A stretch of DNA of 64,000 nt from an uncultured Sulfitobacter sp. (GTDB lineage Bacteria > Pseudomonadota > Alphaproteobacteria > Rhodobacterales > Rhodobacteraceae), in the NCBI RefSeq assembly GCF_947500075.1, contig NZ_CANMQS010000001.1:186001-250000 (forward strand). Reading direction: 5' to 3'. Both the position numbers and the translations under genes were made by a program. Below, one piece after another: positions 55,383 through 64,000 of the stretch. The notes beneath the pieces were generated by a model that had not been told where the DNA came from, did no database searches, and saw only the letters and a program-made list of their open reading frames with translations. How positions within the stretch are numbered: the first letter of the stretch is position 1; the number at the start of each line of letters is the position of its first letter.

Positions 55383-56260
55383 ACCGCCCCCTTGCGCCCC
55401 GATTTGCGCGGCTCTTCGGCCACCTGTGCGGGGTCCGCATCGCGGATCAGACGGTCCTCCCCACTCAGACACACAAACCGCTGGCCCTTCATCCGGCCAA
55501 TCAGTGTCAGCCCGATCTGCTGGGCGATCTCCACCCCCCAGGCGGTAAAGCCAGAGCGCGAGGCCAGCACCGGGATCCCCATCATCGCGGTCTTGATCAC
55601 CATCTCGGAGGTCAGACGCCCGGTGGTATAGAGCACCTTGTCCGCAGGCCCGACCCCTTCGGAGAGCATCCAGCCTGCGATCTTGTCGACCGCGTTATGC
55701 CGCCCGACATCTTCCATGTAAACAAGCGGTTGCGCGCCCTGGCACAGCACCGTGCCATGGATCGCGCCCGCCTCCAGATAAAGGCTCGGCGTGCGGTTGA
55801 TGCGCGCGGCCAGCGCATAAAGATCAGAGGTGCGGACGCGGTGGTCGGGCAGCACCACGTCCTCCAGCCCTTCCATCATATCTCCAAACACCGTGCCCAC
55901 CGCACAGCCGGAGGTGCGGGTCTTGCGGCGCATCTTGTCCTCATAATCCGTGGCGCGGGCGGTGCGCACAACCACCGTCTCCAGCTCCTCGTCATAATCG
56001 ACGCCGGTGATCTCATCATCATCGCGCAGCATGTGCTGATTGCGCAGGAAACCCAGTGCCAGATACTGCGGGTAGTCCCCGATGGTCATCGCCGTCACAA
56101 CCTCCTGCGCGTTGAGGAAGATGGTCAGCGGGCGTTCTTCGACCACGGAAATCGCGGTGCGCGCGCCGGTATGATCCACACCTTCCACCACCCGCGTCAA
56201 TCGTGGTGCCTTGGGGTCCGGAGCGATCAGGAAATCGCTTTGATCAGGGTCTTGGGCCAA
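55379..56260 (-). CDS. fdhD: Formate dehydrogenase accessory sulfurtransferase FdhD
   Basis: FdhD passes sulfur from a cysteine desulfurase to the molybdenum cofactor of formate dehydrogenase. 293 residues, with GRLTSEMVIKTAMMGIPVLASRSGFT-type C-terminal motifs (quoted in part). Cys119 in TSGCAVGTVFG matches the essential cysteine, but the second cysteine of the E. coli CxxC is glycine. The start is TTG at 56260: GGGGGAGGA lies six bases before it and no other start fits. It heads the fdhD-mobA-mobB-moeA operon; the formate dehydrogenase genes are not in view. Confidence 0.93.
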   Translation of the reverse strand: MAQDPDQSDFLIAPDPKAPRLTRVVEGVDHTGARTAISVVEERPLTIFLNAQEVVTAMTIGDYPQYLALGFLRNQHMLRDDDEITGVDYDEELETVVVRTARATDYEDKMRRKTRTSGCAVGTVFGDMMEGLEDVVLPDHRVRTSDLYALAARINRTPSLYLEAGAIHGTVLCQGAQPLVYMEDVGRHNAVDKIAGWMLSEGVGPADKVLYTTGRLTSEMVIKTAMMGIPVLASRSGFTAWGVEIAQQIGLTLIGRMKGQRFVCLSGEDRLIRDADPAQVAEEPRKSGRKGAV

Positions 56261-56313
56261 TTGTATCCTCCCCCACTTGGCGCTAGGACGTCTTGGTAAT
56301 CTAGGGGCATCCC

Positions 56314-57036
56314 ATGGCCATCACCACCGTGAAATCCGCATATTTCTCAGGCGTCGCCGCCGGCGCGCCCTTTATTCTGGTCATCATCCCTTTTGCCAGC
56401 CTTTTTGGGCTGTTGGCCACCGAAGCCGGGCTGAGTGTGGTGCAGACGCTGAGCTTTTCGGTTGTAGTGATTGCAGGGGCTGCACAATTCACCGCGTTGC
56501 AACTGATGGTCGAAGACGCGCCGACGCTTGTCGTCCTTGCCTCCGCCCTCGCGGTGAACCTGCGCATGGCGATGTATTCAGCCTCCCTGACCCCTTACAT
56601 CGGTTCAGCGCCTTTGTGGCAGCGCGCCTGCGCGGCCTATCTGACGGTGGATCAATCCTATGTTGTGGCGGTGGCGAAGTATGAACGCAGCCCGGACATG
56701 ACCCTGCCGGAGCGGATGGGATACTTCTTTGGCGCGGTCACACCGATTGTGCCGCTGTGGTATATGTTCACGCTGGTCGGCGCGCTGCTGGGTGCGCAGG
56801 TGCCGGACAGTTGGGCACTGGATTTCGCCATTCCGATCACCTTTCTGGCGATGATCGCTCCGATGTTCCGCACGCTGGCCCATGTGGTCGCTGCCTTGGT
56901 AGCTGTGGTTGTGAGCCTGCTTTGCGCCGGGGTGCCCTATTCGCTGGGCCTGATCATTGCCGGTATTGCCGGCATGATGGCGGGCGCGCAGGTTGAGCTG
57001 TGGACGGCGCGACGCGCGGCAGAGGACAGTGTATGA
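56314..57036 (+). CDS. azlC: AzlC-family branched-chain amino acid exporter, large subunit
   Basis: A 240-residue membrane protein with about six to eight hydrophobic helices. The AzlC pattern is FSGVAAGAPFILVIIPFASLFGLLA near the N-terminus (in part) and FSVVVIAGAAQFTALQLM. With AzlD it forms a two-part exporter, known for leucine analogues and other branched-chain amino acids. Divergent from fdhD; the stop overlaps the azlD start by four bases. Confidence 0.93.
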   Translation: MAITTVKSAYFSGVAAGAPFILVIIPFASLFGLLATEAGLSVVQTLSFSVVVIAGAAQFTALQLMVEDAPTLVVLASALAVNLRMAMYSASLTPYIGSAPLWQRACAAYLTVDQSYVVAVAKYERSPDMTLPERMGYFFGAVTPIVPLWYMFTLVGALLGAQVPDSWALDFAIPITFLAMIAPMFRTLAHVVAALVAVVVSLLCAGVPYSLGLIIAGIAGMMAGAQVELWTARRAAEDSV

Positions 57037-57359
57037 TTGATCCCGTCACCCTCTGGACGGTGATCATCGGCCTTGGATTGGGCAGCTTTTTCCTGCGCTT
57101 TGTCTTCACCGGACTGGTGGGAAACCGCGCCATGCCCGACTGGCTGTTGCGGCATCTGCGCTATACGGCGGTGGCGATCCTGCCTGCTTTGGTCGCGCCG
57201 CAAGTGCTGTGGCCTGCGGCAACGGGGGGCGAAACGGACCCGGCCCGCCTAGCCGCAGCTGTGGCGGCTTTGACGGTTGGGTTGCTGACCAAGAACGTGA
57301 TTGCCGCAATGCTGTCAGGCGGATTTACGCTCTATGGCTTGCTCTATCTGTTGGGATAG
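57033..57359 (+). CDS. azlD: AzlD-family branched-chain amino acid exporter, small subunit
   Basis: A 108-residue membrane protein with three or four helices (LWTVIIGLGLGSFFLRFVF at the start). AzlD is the small partner of AzlC. ATG at 57033 overlaps the azlC stop by four bases, so the two should be made in fixed ratio. It ends five bases before a convergent lipoprotein gene. Confidence 0.92.
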   Translation: MIDPVTLWTVIIGLGLGSFFLRFVFTGLVGNRAMPDWLLRHLRYTAVAILPALVAPQVLWPAATGGETDPARLAAAVAALTVGLLTKNVIAAMLSGGFTLYGLLYLLG

Positions 57360-57364
57360 CGTTC

Positions 57365-57979
57365 TCAGCTCTGCGACGTGGCCAGCTTTACAGCCGTGAC
57401 CGCATCGATCACATCACCTTCGTCGTTTTCATAGTATGTGTCGGTCCGCACACCGGGCACCAGCGCAAACTGATCCATCAGCTTGACCGGATAGAAGGTC
57501 CGGTTGATCCCCTGAAACCCATCAATCTGAGCCAGAATACCGGAGGTGGAATTGGCGCAATAGGCGCCGGCAACAGACCCGTTTGAGCGCACAAGGTTCA
57601 GCGCACGTTCCGCCTGTTCAGGTGTCACATCCACAGTCTGGCTGACCACATGATGCGTGACGCGCGCATGGGCGGATTTGAACGCCTTCACCCACCCCGG
57701 TGTCATCCCGTAAAGCACATCACCCTTCTCAACCACACGTTCATCGCGGAACGAGCCTGCGGGATCAAAGATCACCTGTTGGGAACCATTCACGATCAAA
57801 GCGGTGTGCCCACCTGCCCCGGTCCGGTTGTTCACCACAGTGACCAGCGTGAGAGAGGTTGGCCCCCCGGCACGGAACGCTGCTGCGGCCACAGCCTGAT
57901 CTGAACTGTCCGGGTTCTGGTCAACCGAACACCCTGCAACAATGGCCGCAACGGCCAAACCGATTACCAAACGTTTCAA
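57365..57979 (-). CDS. Lipoprotein of unknown function
   Basis: A 204-residue protein with a lipoprotein signal: KRLVIGLAVAAIVAGC, lipid-bearing Cys17. The mature part includes NRTGAGGHTALIVNGSQQVIFDPAGSF, reminiscent of papain-like NlpC/P60 or YiiX-type folds with a His in GGHTAL, and GAYCANSTSGIL, where the Cys could be catalytic; this is only a suggestion. The start seems to be TTG at 57979 with GGAG nine bases before it, as no ATG fits. Downstream gene in a minus-strand series with oxidase subunit IV. Confidence 0.78.
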   Translation of the reverse strand: MKRLVIGLAVAAIVAGCSVDQNPDSSDQAVAAAAFRAGGPTSLTLVTVVNNRTGAGGHTALIVNGSQQVIFDPAGSFRDERVVEKGDVLYGMTPGWVKAFKSAHARVTHHVVSQTVDVTPEQAERALNLVRSNGSVAGAYCANSTSGILAQIDGFQGINRTFYPVKLMDQFALVPGVRTDTYYENDEGDVIDAVTAVKLATSQS

Positions 57980-58004
57980 CTCAATTGTCTCCGGAAGGAC
58001 GTGA

Positions 58005-58139
58005 TCAGCGGATGAAAATCGCCATTGCGACCAGCAATACGAGGATCACAATCACTGATTTTGTCACCCAGCTCATGAAGCCGTCAAAGGTCTTCTGCTG
58101 ATCTTTATAGTCCATGCTGCCATGTTCGTGGTCGGCCAT
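58005..58139 (-). CDS. aa3-type cytochrome c oxidase subunit IV
   Basis: A 44-residue protein: a soluble N-terminus MADHEHGSMDYKDQQKTFDG followed by one membrane helix (SVIVILVLLVAMAIFI). This is the small bacterial subunit IV found in aa3 oxidases of Paracoccus and Rhodobacter. AGGGA lies about eight bases before the ATG. The other oxidase subunits are not nearby, which is usual for this gene. It is easily missed because of its length. Confidence 0.9.
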   Translation of the reverse strand: MADHEHGSMDYKDQQKTFDGFMSWVTKSVIVILVLLVAMAIFIR

Positions 58140-58219
58140 ATCATCGTCCCTGATTTGTCTGTCCGCGTTGCTTACACCATGCTTTGAACCCTGTCACCCG
58201 GTCAAAACGCGCTACCTGA

Positions 58220-58690
58220 TCACGATTTCTGCTGCGCTTTCTCCATATCCTCAACCAGCCTGAAACCGATGCGCCGCGGCGCGGCGGCGCTGACCTGTTT
58301 GGGCAGGGCGCGCAGCATCACGTTCAACTGGCTGACATGCTGGACCAGCTGGGTTCTGCCGCCCGCAGGGTCACTGCCATAGAATGTCACGATGTCGGGA
58401 TCGAAATAACCCATCCCTTCGATCCGCAACACACCCGCATCGCCACCGGTGAAACCCATGGCAATCTCATGATCGTTGTCCAGTTGTTCCTCAAAATTCT
58501 TGAGGTAGAGCACCACCCGCTCATAGGCCCACTGCGCCGGAGATTTCTGGTCCGTCGGTTTGGCCGTCACCGCTTCGGGCACTTCCTGATCACAGGCGCT
58601 GCGTTGGTCAGGGTCGCAATGCACCTCATAGATACGCGGCAGCACCTCTGCTTCCGCAGCTTCTGCGGCCGTCTTGATCGGCTCACTCAT
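58220..58690 (-). CDS. DUF6173 family protein
   Basis: A 156-residue soluble protein of a family found in alphaproteobacteria, function unknown. Recognisable parts are SPAQWAYERVVLYLKNFEEQLDNDHEIAMGF and DIVTFYGSDPAGGRTQLVQHVSQLNVMLRA (in part), including a final RRIGFRL. ATG at 58690 is preferred to the GTG directly before it. It starts six bases after the MBL gene ends, so it belongs to that transcript. Confidence 0.82.
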   Translation of the reverse strand: MSEPIKTAAEAAEAEVLPRIYEVHCDPDQRSACDQEVPEAVTAKPTDQKSPAQWAYERVVLYLKNFEEQLDNDHEIAMGFTGGDAGVLRIEGMGYFDPDIVTFYGSDPAGGRTQLVQHVSQLNVMLRALPKQVSAAAPRRIGFRLVEDMEKAQQKS

Positions 58691-58696
58691 CACCCG

Positions 58697-59749
58697 TTAC
58701 CCCTTGCGCTGGTATACCCATGCGCCATCTTCGGCGCGCAGGGTGCGGGTGGCAAGACCTGTCTGGTAAAGGTGGCTGAGATGGGCAACGGCTTCCACAA
58801 GGGCCAGCCCGTATTCCCCTTCGCCGATCTTGCGCTTGAACAGCGGCGGAAAACACTCGGAGGCGGACTTGGGCGTGTCGATGAAATCAAGCAATCGTTT
58901 CAACCCGCCATGGTGGTTCTCAATCAGCTGGTCCATGCGTTTGGGCAAGCCGGTGAAGGGCAATTTGTGCCCGCCCAGCACCAGATGATCGGCCCGTGCC
59001 AGCCCGGCCAGCCGCTCACAGGCTTCCAGCCATTCAGCAATCGGATCGGCCATGGGTTCGGTCGGATAGACGCCGATGTTGGGGCTGATGGAAGACAGGA
59101 TCTGATCCCCCGCGATCACCAGATTGTCATCACGGCTCCAGAAGGTTGCATGCTCAGGCGCGTGTCCGTTGCCAATGTGGATATCCCAGGTGCGCCCGCC
59201 CATGGTGATCTGATCCCCCTGCCCGATGCGGGTGTACCCCACCGGCAGCGGCGCCACGACATCGGCGAAATTGAACGGCCGGTCGGCGCGGCGCTTTTCC
59301 AGCAACGTCGGGTCCATGCCCGCGCGCTGGTAGAACGTCAGCGCCTCGGGGGCGGAAACCTCCTGCACATCCAGTGTCAGCATCCGCGCGGTCAGCCATG
59401 CGGTGCGGGTCGTGACCAGCTCTGCCCCATGCGCGGCCTGAAACCACCCTGCAAGACCCACGTGATCGGGGTGATGGTGGGTCACAACAACGCGGCCCAC
59501 GGGTTTGCCGCCCAGGGGGCCTGCCATCGCCTCTGCCCAGATCGCCCTGGATTTCTTTGACGCAAACCCGGTGTCGATCACCGTCCAGCTGGCACCGTCA
59601 TCCAGCGCATAGATGTTCACATGATCCAGTTTCATCGGCAGCGGCAAGCGCAGCCACAGCACGCCGGGGGCCACTTCGATCGCCTCGGACCCATGGGCCG
59701 GGGGGGTATCCCAGGGATAGCGCAGCCCTTCGGGTGCTACATCTTTCAT
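58697..59749 (-). CDS. MBL-fold metallo-hydrolase with C-terminal winged-helix-like extension
   Basis: A 350-residue protein. The metal motif is VTHHHPDHVGL near residue 93, with later ligands in NGHAPEHATFW and VIAGDQILSS. The last 100 residues (about LPFTGLPKRMDQLIENHHGGLKRLL onward) form the extra helical domain of LACTB2-like proteins. Substrate unknown; its position after an acyl-CoA dehydrogenase, with a one-base overlap of start and stop, suggests a role in acyl-CoA or fatty acid breakdown. Confidence 0.87.
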   Translation of the reverse strand: MKDVAPEGLRYPWDTPPAHGSEAIEVAPGVLWLRLPLPMKLDHVNIYALDDGASWTVIDTGFASKKSRAIWAEAMAGPLGGKPVGRVVVTHHHPDHVGLAGWFQAAHGAELVTTRTAWLTARMLTLDVQEVSAPEALTFYQRAGMDPTLLEKRRADRPFNFADVVAPLPVGYTRIGQGDQITMGGRTWDIHIGNGHAPEHATFWSRDDNLVIAGDQILSSISPNIGVYPTEPMADPIAEWLEACERLAGLARADHLVLGGHKLPFTGLPKRMDQLIENHHGGLKRLLDFIDTPKSASECFPPLFKRKIGEGEYGLALVEAVAHLSHLYQTGLATRTLRAEDGAWVYQRKG

Positions 59750-61461
59750 CAGCTTGCCAATTCTTCTGGTGTGAGTGCGAAGAGATCCGCTTCGCCCGCG
59801 CGGGCGTGGGCCAGCAGGCTGCCATGTTCGGGCAACAGGCGCTGGATGTAGAACCGCGCGACCACTTCGCGGGTGCCGCCCTTGTCCGCAAGGGCCGCTT
59901 TGAGGTGCAGATCGCCCCCCAGGATTCGCGCAAACGCATGCAGATAGGGCACCGCCCCGGCAAATCGGGTGTTCAGTTCCGACTGGGCCACCAGCCATTC
60001 GGTCGCCTCCCGCATGGTCTCTGCTGCCTGCCAGACGGCGTCGGCCATGTTGGGATAGATAGCACGCGCAGCTTCGGCATCGGCCTGTATTTCATCCAGC
60101 AGGCGCGAGGCGGCTTCGCCACCGTCCATCATCTTGCGCGCCACCAGATCCATGGCCTGAATGCCGTTGGTGCCTTCATAGATCGCGGTCACCCGCACAT
60201 CGCGGCTGAACTGGGCAGCCCCGGTTTCCTCGATAAATCCCATGCCGCCGTGCACTTGCAGACCCATCTCGCTGACTGCAATGCCGGTGTCGGTGCCAAA
60301 AGCCTTGGCGATGGGCGTCAGCAGTGCCGCCCGCGCGCGCCACTGCGGGTCATCGGTGGCGGTCGTCATATCAATCGCCTGCGCGCAGGACAGGGCAATC
60401 GCCCGGGCGGCAAAGATATCCGCCTTCATGGTGATCAGCATCCGCCGCACATCGGCATGATCGACGATGGTGCCCTTGCCCTCGCGGCCCGTCTTGCCCT
60501 GCCGGCGGTCCAGCGCGTAATCGAGCGCATGTTCATAGGCCGCCTGCGCCACGCCCACGCCCTGGGTGCCGACACCCAGCCGGGCGTTGTTCATCATGGT
60601 GAACATCGCCGCCATCCCGCCCTGCTCCGGCCCCACAAGCCAGCCTGTTGCGGCGTCATACTGCATCACCGCCGTGGGAGAGCCGTGCAGGCCCATCTTG
60701 TGCTCAAGGCTCACAACACTCACCCCGTTGCGCTTGCCGGGATTGCCATCCGCGTCGGGAATGAACTTGGGCACCAGAAACAGGCTGATCCCCTTGGTGC
60801 CTGCGGGCGCCCCCGGAATGCGCGCCAGCACCAGATGGCAGACGTTGCTGGCCAGATCATGGTCGCCCCAGCTGATGTAGATCTTCTGCCCGGTGATCGC
60901 ATAGGTGCCATCGCCCTGCGGCTCCGCCTTGGAGGACAGCGCGCCCACGTCCGAGCCCGCCTGCGGCTCCGTCAGGTTCATCGTACCGGTCCATTCGCCG
61001 CTGACGAGCTTGGGCAGGTAGAGCGCCTTGAGCTGATCGCTCGCGTGATGCTCCAGCGCCTCAATCTGCCCTGCGGTCATCAGCGGCGCCAGTTGCAACG
61101 CCAGACAAGCGCCGCTCATCATTTCGTTCACCGCTGTCATCAGCGTCATCGGCAGGGCCATGCCCCCTGCCTCTTCCGACGCGGTTGTCCCGATCCAGCC
61201 GCCTTCTGCAATGGCCCTGTAGCCCTGGTCATAGCCCGGAGAGGTCCGCACCACGCCGTTCTCCAGCCGTGCTGGCGTCAGATCCCCGTTGCGCTGCAAG
61301 GGAGCGAGCACTTCGTCACACATCTTGCCCGCCTCAAGCAGGATCGCCTGTGTGACATCGGCGGAGGCGGCAGCAAACCGGTCGGTTGCCCGCAGGGCCG
61401 CAAAATCAATGACATGGCTAAAGAGAAAGCTGAAATCCTCAACAGGGGCGCGGTAGGACAT
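59749..61461 (-). CDS. Acyl-CoA dehydrogenase with extended C-terminal domain
   Basis: About 570 residues, longer than the 380-residue short-chain type. It has the FAD-binding MNLTEPQAGSDVGALSSKAEP and the substrate and flavin domain EHALDYALDRRQGK, then an extra C-terminal helical domain. The size class includes DmdC, the methylmercaptopropionyl-CoA dehydrogenase of DMSP-degrading roseobacters, but also general fatty acid dehydrogenases; I cannot tell which. AAGGAG lies five bases before the ATG at 61461. Electrons would pass through ETF and the ETF-QO encoded at 47.3 kb. Confidence 0.9.
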   Translation of the reverse strand: MSYRAPVEDFSFLFSHVIDFAALRATDRFAAASADVTQAILLEAGKMCDEVLAPLQRNGDLTPARLENGVVRTSPGYDQGYRAIAEGGWIGTTASEEAGGMALPMTLMTAVNEMMSGACLALQLAPLMTAGQIEALEHHASDQLKALYLPKLVSGEWTGTMNLTEPQAGSDVGALSSKAEPQGDGTYAITGQKIYISWGDHDLASNVCHLVLARIPGAPAGTKGISLFLVPKFIPDADGNPGKRNGVSVVSLEHKMGLHGSPTAVMQYDAATGWLVGPEQGGMAAMFTMMNNARLGVGTQGVGVAQAAYEHALDYALDRRQGKTGREGKGTIVDHADVRRMLITMKADIFAARAIALSCAQAIDMTTATDDPQWRARAALLTPIAKAFGTDTGIAVSEMGLQVHGGMGFIEETGAAQFSRDVRVTAIYEGTNGIQAMDLVARKMMDGGEAASRLLDEIQADAEAARAIYPNMADAVWQAAETMREATEWLVAQSELNTRFAGAVPYLHAFARILGGDLHLKAALADKGGTREVVARFYIQRLLPEHGSLLAHARAGEADLFALTPEELAS

Positions 61462-61591
61462 GGGGTCTCCTTCTGGGGTGGCGTGCATCGCGTATTGGCA
61501 AGCCACGCGGCACCCTGATATGGGCGTGACGCAACAAGCTCAACCATGGAACGCGCCCGGCATCCTCGCAACCTGAACGCGGCGTCACGAG

Positions 61592-62542
61592 ATGAAGATG
61601 ACCCAGACAGCCCTGACCCTTTCCCCGGATGCGGATGGCATCGCGACTGCGGCACGGCTGCTGGCGACAGGCGCGTTGGTGTCTTTCCCAACAGAGACGG
61701 TTTACGGTCTGGGCGCGGATGCGCGCCGCGGCGAAGCCGTGGCCGCCATCTATGCAGCCAAGGGACGGCCCAGTTTCAATCCGCTGATCGTGCATTGTGC
61801 CGATACCCGGACGGCAAGGTCATATGTCCAGTGGTCGGATCTGGCTGAGAGGCTGGCGCGCGCGTTCTGGCCCGGACCGCTCACGCTGGTGCTGCCGCTG
61901 GGCGGAGATCACGGCCTGTCCTCGCTGGTGACAGCGGGATTGGACACGGTCGCCCTGCGGGTGCCGAAACATGCCTGCGCACAAGATCTGCTGAAGGCCT
62001 TCGGCGGCCCCCTCGCCGCGCCATCGGCAAACCCGTCCGGCCGGATTTCTGCGACAACGGCGGCGCATGTCATGGCAGGTCTGGGGGACAGGATCGCCGC
62101 TGTTGTGGATGACGGCCCCTGCCCTGTCGGGTTGGAAAGCACCATTGTCAGCCTTGCAGGCGAGACCCCGACGCTGCTGCGCGCGGGCGGGCTGGCGCCA
62201 GAGGAGATCGAAGTGGTCCTTGGCACCCCTCTGGCCGTGCAGGCCGGATCCGAGATCATCGCACCGGGGCAATTGGCCTCTCACTATGCGCCGCGCGCGC
62301 GGGTGCGGCTGAATGCACAGCACGCACTGGAGGGGGAGGTGCTTTTGGGGTTTGGACCCGGTGCATGTGATCTGAACCTGTCGCCAATGGGAGATCTGAC
62401 CGAAGCGGCGGCCAGGCTGTTCGATCATCTGCACCGGTTGGATGCCACCGGCGCGCCGATTGCGGTCAGACCGATCCCGAACACAGGTCTGGGCCTTGCC
62501 ATCAATGACAGACTGGCCCGTGCAGCCGCGCCGCGCGCATAA
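61592..62542 (+). CDS. tsaC: L-threonylcarbamoyladenylate synthase (Sua5/TsaC)
   Basis: It makes threonylcarbamoyl-AMP from threonine, bicarbonate and ATP for the t6A modification of ANN-reading tRNAs. 316 residues: the YrdC domain with [18 protein letters not shown] and the [12 protein letters not shown] loop, then a linker and a C-terminal Sua5 domain ([17 protein letters not shown]). The two-domain form is the Sua5 type. Two in-frame ATGs (61592, 61598) are possible starts. Divergent from the acyl-CoA dehydrogenase. Confidence 0.95.
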   Translation: MKMTQTALTLSPDADGIATAARLLATGALVSFPTETVYGLGADARRGEAVAAIYAAKGRPSFNPLIVHCADTRTARSYVQWSDLAERLARAFWPGPLTLVLPLGGDHGLSSLVTAGLDTVALRVPKHACAQDLLKAFGGPLAAPSANPSGRISATTAAHVMAGLGDRIAAVVDDGPCPVGLESTIVSLAGETPTLLRAGGLAPEEIEVVLGTPLAVQAGSEIIAPGQLASHYAPRARVRLNAQHALEGEVLLGFGPGACDLNLSPMGDLTEAAARLFDHLHRLDATGAPIAVRPIPNTGLGLAINDRLARAAAPRA

Positions 62543-62579
62543 CAGGCGTTGTTTTTTGCCGATACGGGGCGCCGGGATA

Positions 62580-62593
62580 TTTTTGGCCAAAAA
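62580..62593. repeat. 14-bp palindrome TTTTTGGCCAAAAA
   Basis: A perfect palindrome in the 167-base gap between the convergent tsaC and algH genes, preceded by GGGATA and followed by GAGGGG. A T-rich and A-rich arrangement like this could end transcripts from both sides, though the stem is weak. The rest of this gap is G-rich and without any gene. Confidence 0.5.
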
Positions 62594-62709
62594 GAGGGGC
62601 CAGGGCGGTGGTATGGTGGCGGATGGATGCGGGGATGTGGACGGTGCAGGCATGCGGGGTAGAAGGGGTGAGATTGTGATCTGACGGGGCGTTTGCGGCG
62701 AGGGGGGGG

Positions 62710-63264
62710 TCAGGCGCGGCCGGCGGCGGCGGACAGTCCTAACGGATCGATGCCGATGGAATGCAGCGCGGCGCTCCATTTCTTGGCATCGGGCAATTCA
62801 AAAACCAGATCCTCACTCGCATCCACGGTCAGCCAGCCGTTGCGCGCGATCTCTCCCTCCAGTTGCTGCGGGCCCCAGCCGGCATAGCCCAGCATCAGTT
62901 GCGCCCGGCGCGGGCCATCACCTGCGGCAAGGTCTTCGAGGATATCCAGCGTCGCTGTCACCGCAAAACCGGGGGAGACTTTCATTGTCTGCATGGCAGA
63001 GGTGTATTCATCCGAATGCAGCACAAAGCCGCGCCCCGTTTCAACCGGGCCGCCGATGTGCACGCCCAAGGTGCCGGGTTGCGGGATGATGTCACTGTCG
63101 AGTTGATCCAGCACATCAGACAGGCGCAGATCCTCTGCCGGCTTGTTCACGATCAGGCCCATCGCCCCCTTGTCCGAATGATCGGCCATGAAGATCACCG
63201 CATGACCAAAGCGCGGATCACTCATCCCCGGCATCGCAATCAGCAGTTTTCCAGTGAGGTTCAC
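62710..63264 (-). CDS. YqgE/AlgH family protein
   Basis: A 184-residue protein of the YqgE/AlgH (UPF0301) family, function unknown, although AlgH affects alginate genes in Pseudomonas. [36 protein letters not shown] and [17 protein letters not shown] are hallmark segments (first in part). The start is GTG at 63264, nine bases after AAGGGGG, giving the family's usual MNLTGKLL; no ATG lies near. Confidence 0.92.
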   Translation of the reverse strand: MNLTGKLLIAMPGMSDPRFGHAVIFMADHSDKGAMGLIVNKPAEDLRLSDVLDQLDSDIIPQPGTLGVHIGGPVETGRGFVLHSDEYTSAMQTMKVSPGFAVTATLDILEDLAAGDGPRRAQLMLGYAGWGPQQLEGEIARNGWLTVDASEDLVFELPDAKKWSAALHSIGIDPLGLSAAAGRA

Positions 63265-63413
63265 GGACAGATGCCCCCTTCGGCAATGGCTGGCTTGCCT
63301 TTCAAGATGCACAGCGCAGCCGCGCCTGACAAGGCCCCCGTAAGAGGATCCGCGAAACATGGCTGAACCAATCGTGACTTGGCAGCGCCGCGGGGATGGC
63401 CCATCTAGGGATC

Positions 63414-64000
63414 ATGATCAAAGCCACACTCTCTGCCGCCCTGTTTGCCCTTGCCCTTGCTGCGCCCGTTCAGGCGCAGGGCGTGCCCGAGAATGCCGTG
63501 CAGGCCACAATCGTGCCCGGTTGGCTGCGCGCAGATGGCACCCGCGTTGCAGCACTTCAGCTTACCCTTGCGCCGGGGTGGAAGACCTATTGGCGCGCGC
63601 CGGGCGATACCGGCATCCCGCCGCAGTTCAACTGGTCAGGGTCGCGCAATCTTGCAGGCGTCGGGATCAGTTGGCCCGCGCCACAGGTCTACCGTGAAGG
63701 CGGCATTCGCACGATTGGCTACAAGGACAGGCTGGTCCTGCCTTTGACGCTGGCCCCAAGACAGGCGAACAAACCGATTGAACTGAACCTCGATCTGGAC
63801 CTTGGCGTCTGTCGCGACATCTGCATTCCCGCGCAGCTTTCCCTCTCTGCAACACTGGCAGACAGCAACCCAAACCCTACACCGGCCATTGCCGCCGCCC
63901 TTGCCGCGCGCCCCTATTCGGCGAAAGAAGCAGGTGTGAGCCAAGCCCGCTGCGCCCTGCGCCCCAGCGCCTTGGGGATGGAGATTGAAGCCACCCTCAC
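63414..64000 (+). CDS. DsbD N-terminal-like thiol reductase protein, 3' truncated by window edge
   Basis: The first 195 residues are visible. A signal peptide (MIKATLSAALFALALAAPVQA) is followed by the immunoglobulin-like DsbD-alpha domain: PGWKTYWRAPGDTGIPPQF and GVCRDICIPAQ, whose two cysteines match the redox pair of DsbD-alpha (C-x3-C here). The protein probably receives electrons from the membrane and reduces periplasmic proteins. Whether the membrane and thioredoxin domains follow cannot be seen. AGGG lies five bases before the ATG. Confidence 0.87.
   Translation, partial: MIKATLSAALFALALAAPVQAQGVPENAVQATIVPGWLRADGTRVAALQLTLAPGWKTYWRAPGDTGIPPQFNWSGSRNLAGVGISWPAPQVYREGGIRTIGYKDRLVLPLTLAPRQANKPIELNLDLDLGVCRDICIPAQLSLSATLADSNPNPTPAIAAALAARPYSAKEAGVSQARCALRPSALGMEIEATL

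Overview
The window is a piece of chromosome from an alphaproteobacterium, most likely a marine Rhodobacterales (Roseobacter-group) species. The evidence is GC-rich coding with few gaps, an F1 ATP synthase cluster atpHAGDC without F0 genes, a 44-residue aa3 oxidase subunit IV, DUF2125 and DUF6173 proteins, phaA-phaB, hisC-tyrC, and an fdhD-mobA-mobB-moeA cluster. I saw no rRNA, tRNA, CRISPR array, intact insertion sequence or prophage.

Layout. 1-6.8 kb: 3' part of ribF, a cysteine-cluster protein, threonine aldolase, a small hydrolase/isomerase pair, prs, a degenerate ABC-ATPase fragment, a sulfotransferase, a VOC protein and an H-type lectin. 6.9-11.9 kb: the F1 ATP synthase operon (minus strand) with a terminator. 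12-28 kb: methyltransferase, gloB, clpA, an M23 peptidase, a MotA/MotB-like motor pair with a very long coiled coil, gamma-glutamylcyclotransferase, DUF2125, extensin-like protein, tyrC-hisC, sterol desaturase, acyltransferase and rpsD.

28.3-35.9 kb is accessory in character: base use is less GC-rich, and two divergent gene arms meet at an HxlR-type promoter. It encodes an MBL hydrolase, a GFA protein, several alpha/beta hydrolases, an HxlR regulator, a PaaI-like thioesterase, an enoyl-CoA hydratase and an NTF2-like protein. It ends in a DUF900 lipoprotein gene broken by one frameshift. It looks like a small catabolic or detoxification module for an unknown substrate.

36-52 kb: tag, a variant EAL protein, phaA-phaB, a pair of tandem 38-residue small genes, a LysR/DMT-exporter pair, DUF465, trmN6-like, DUF2007, polyprenyl synthase and ispE (tail-to-tail overlap), a TPR protein, ETF-QO, a soxR/VOC divergon, greA and a membrane protein. 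52-64 kb: the molybdenum-cofactor set moeA fusion-mobB-mobA-fdhD, azlCD, a lipoprotein, oxidase subunit IV, an acyl-CoA dehydrogenase operon, tsaC, algH and the start of a DsbD-like gene.

Intergenic DNA holds several palindromic repeats, two of them present twice in the window, and one 74-nt nested hairpin. The least explained items are the tandem 38-residue proteins, the HxlR island, the repeat families, and a 25-codon frame that fills the fdhD-mobA gap.
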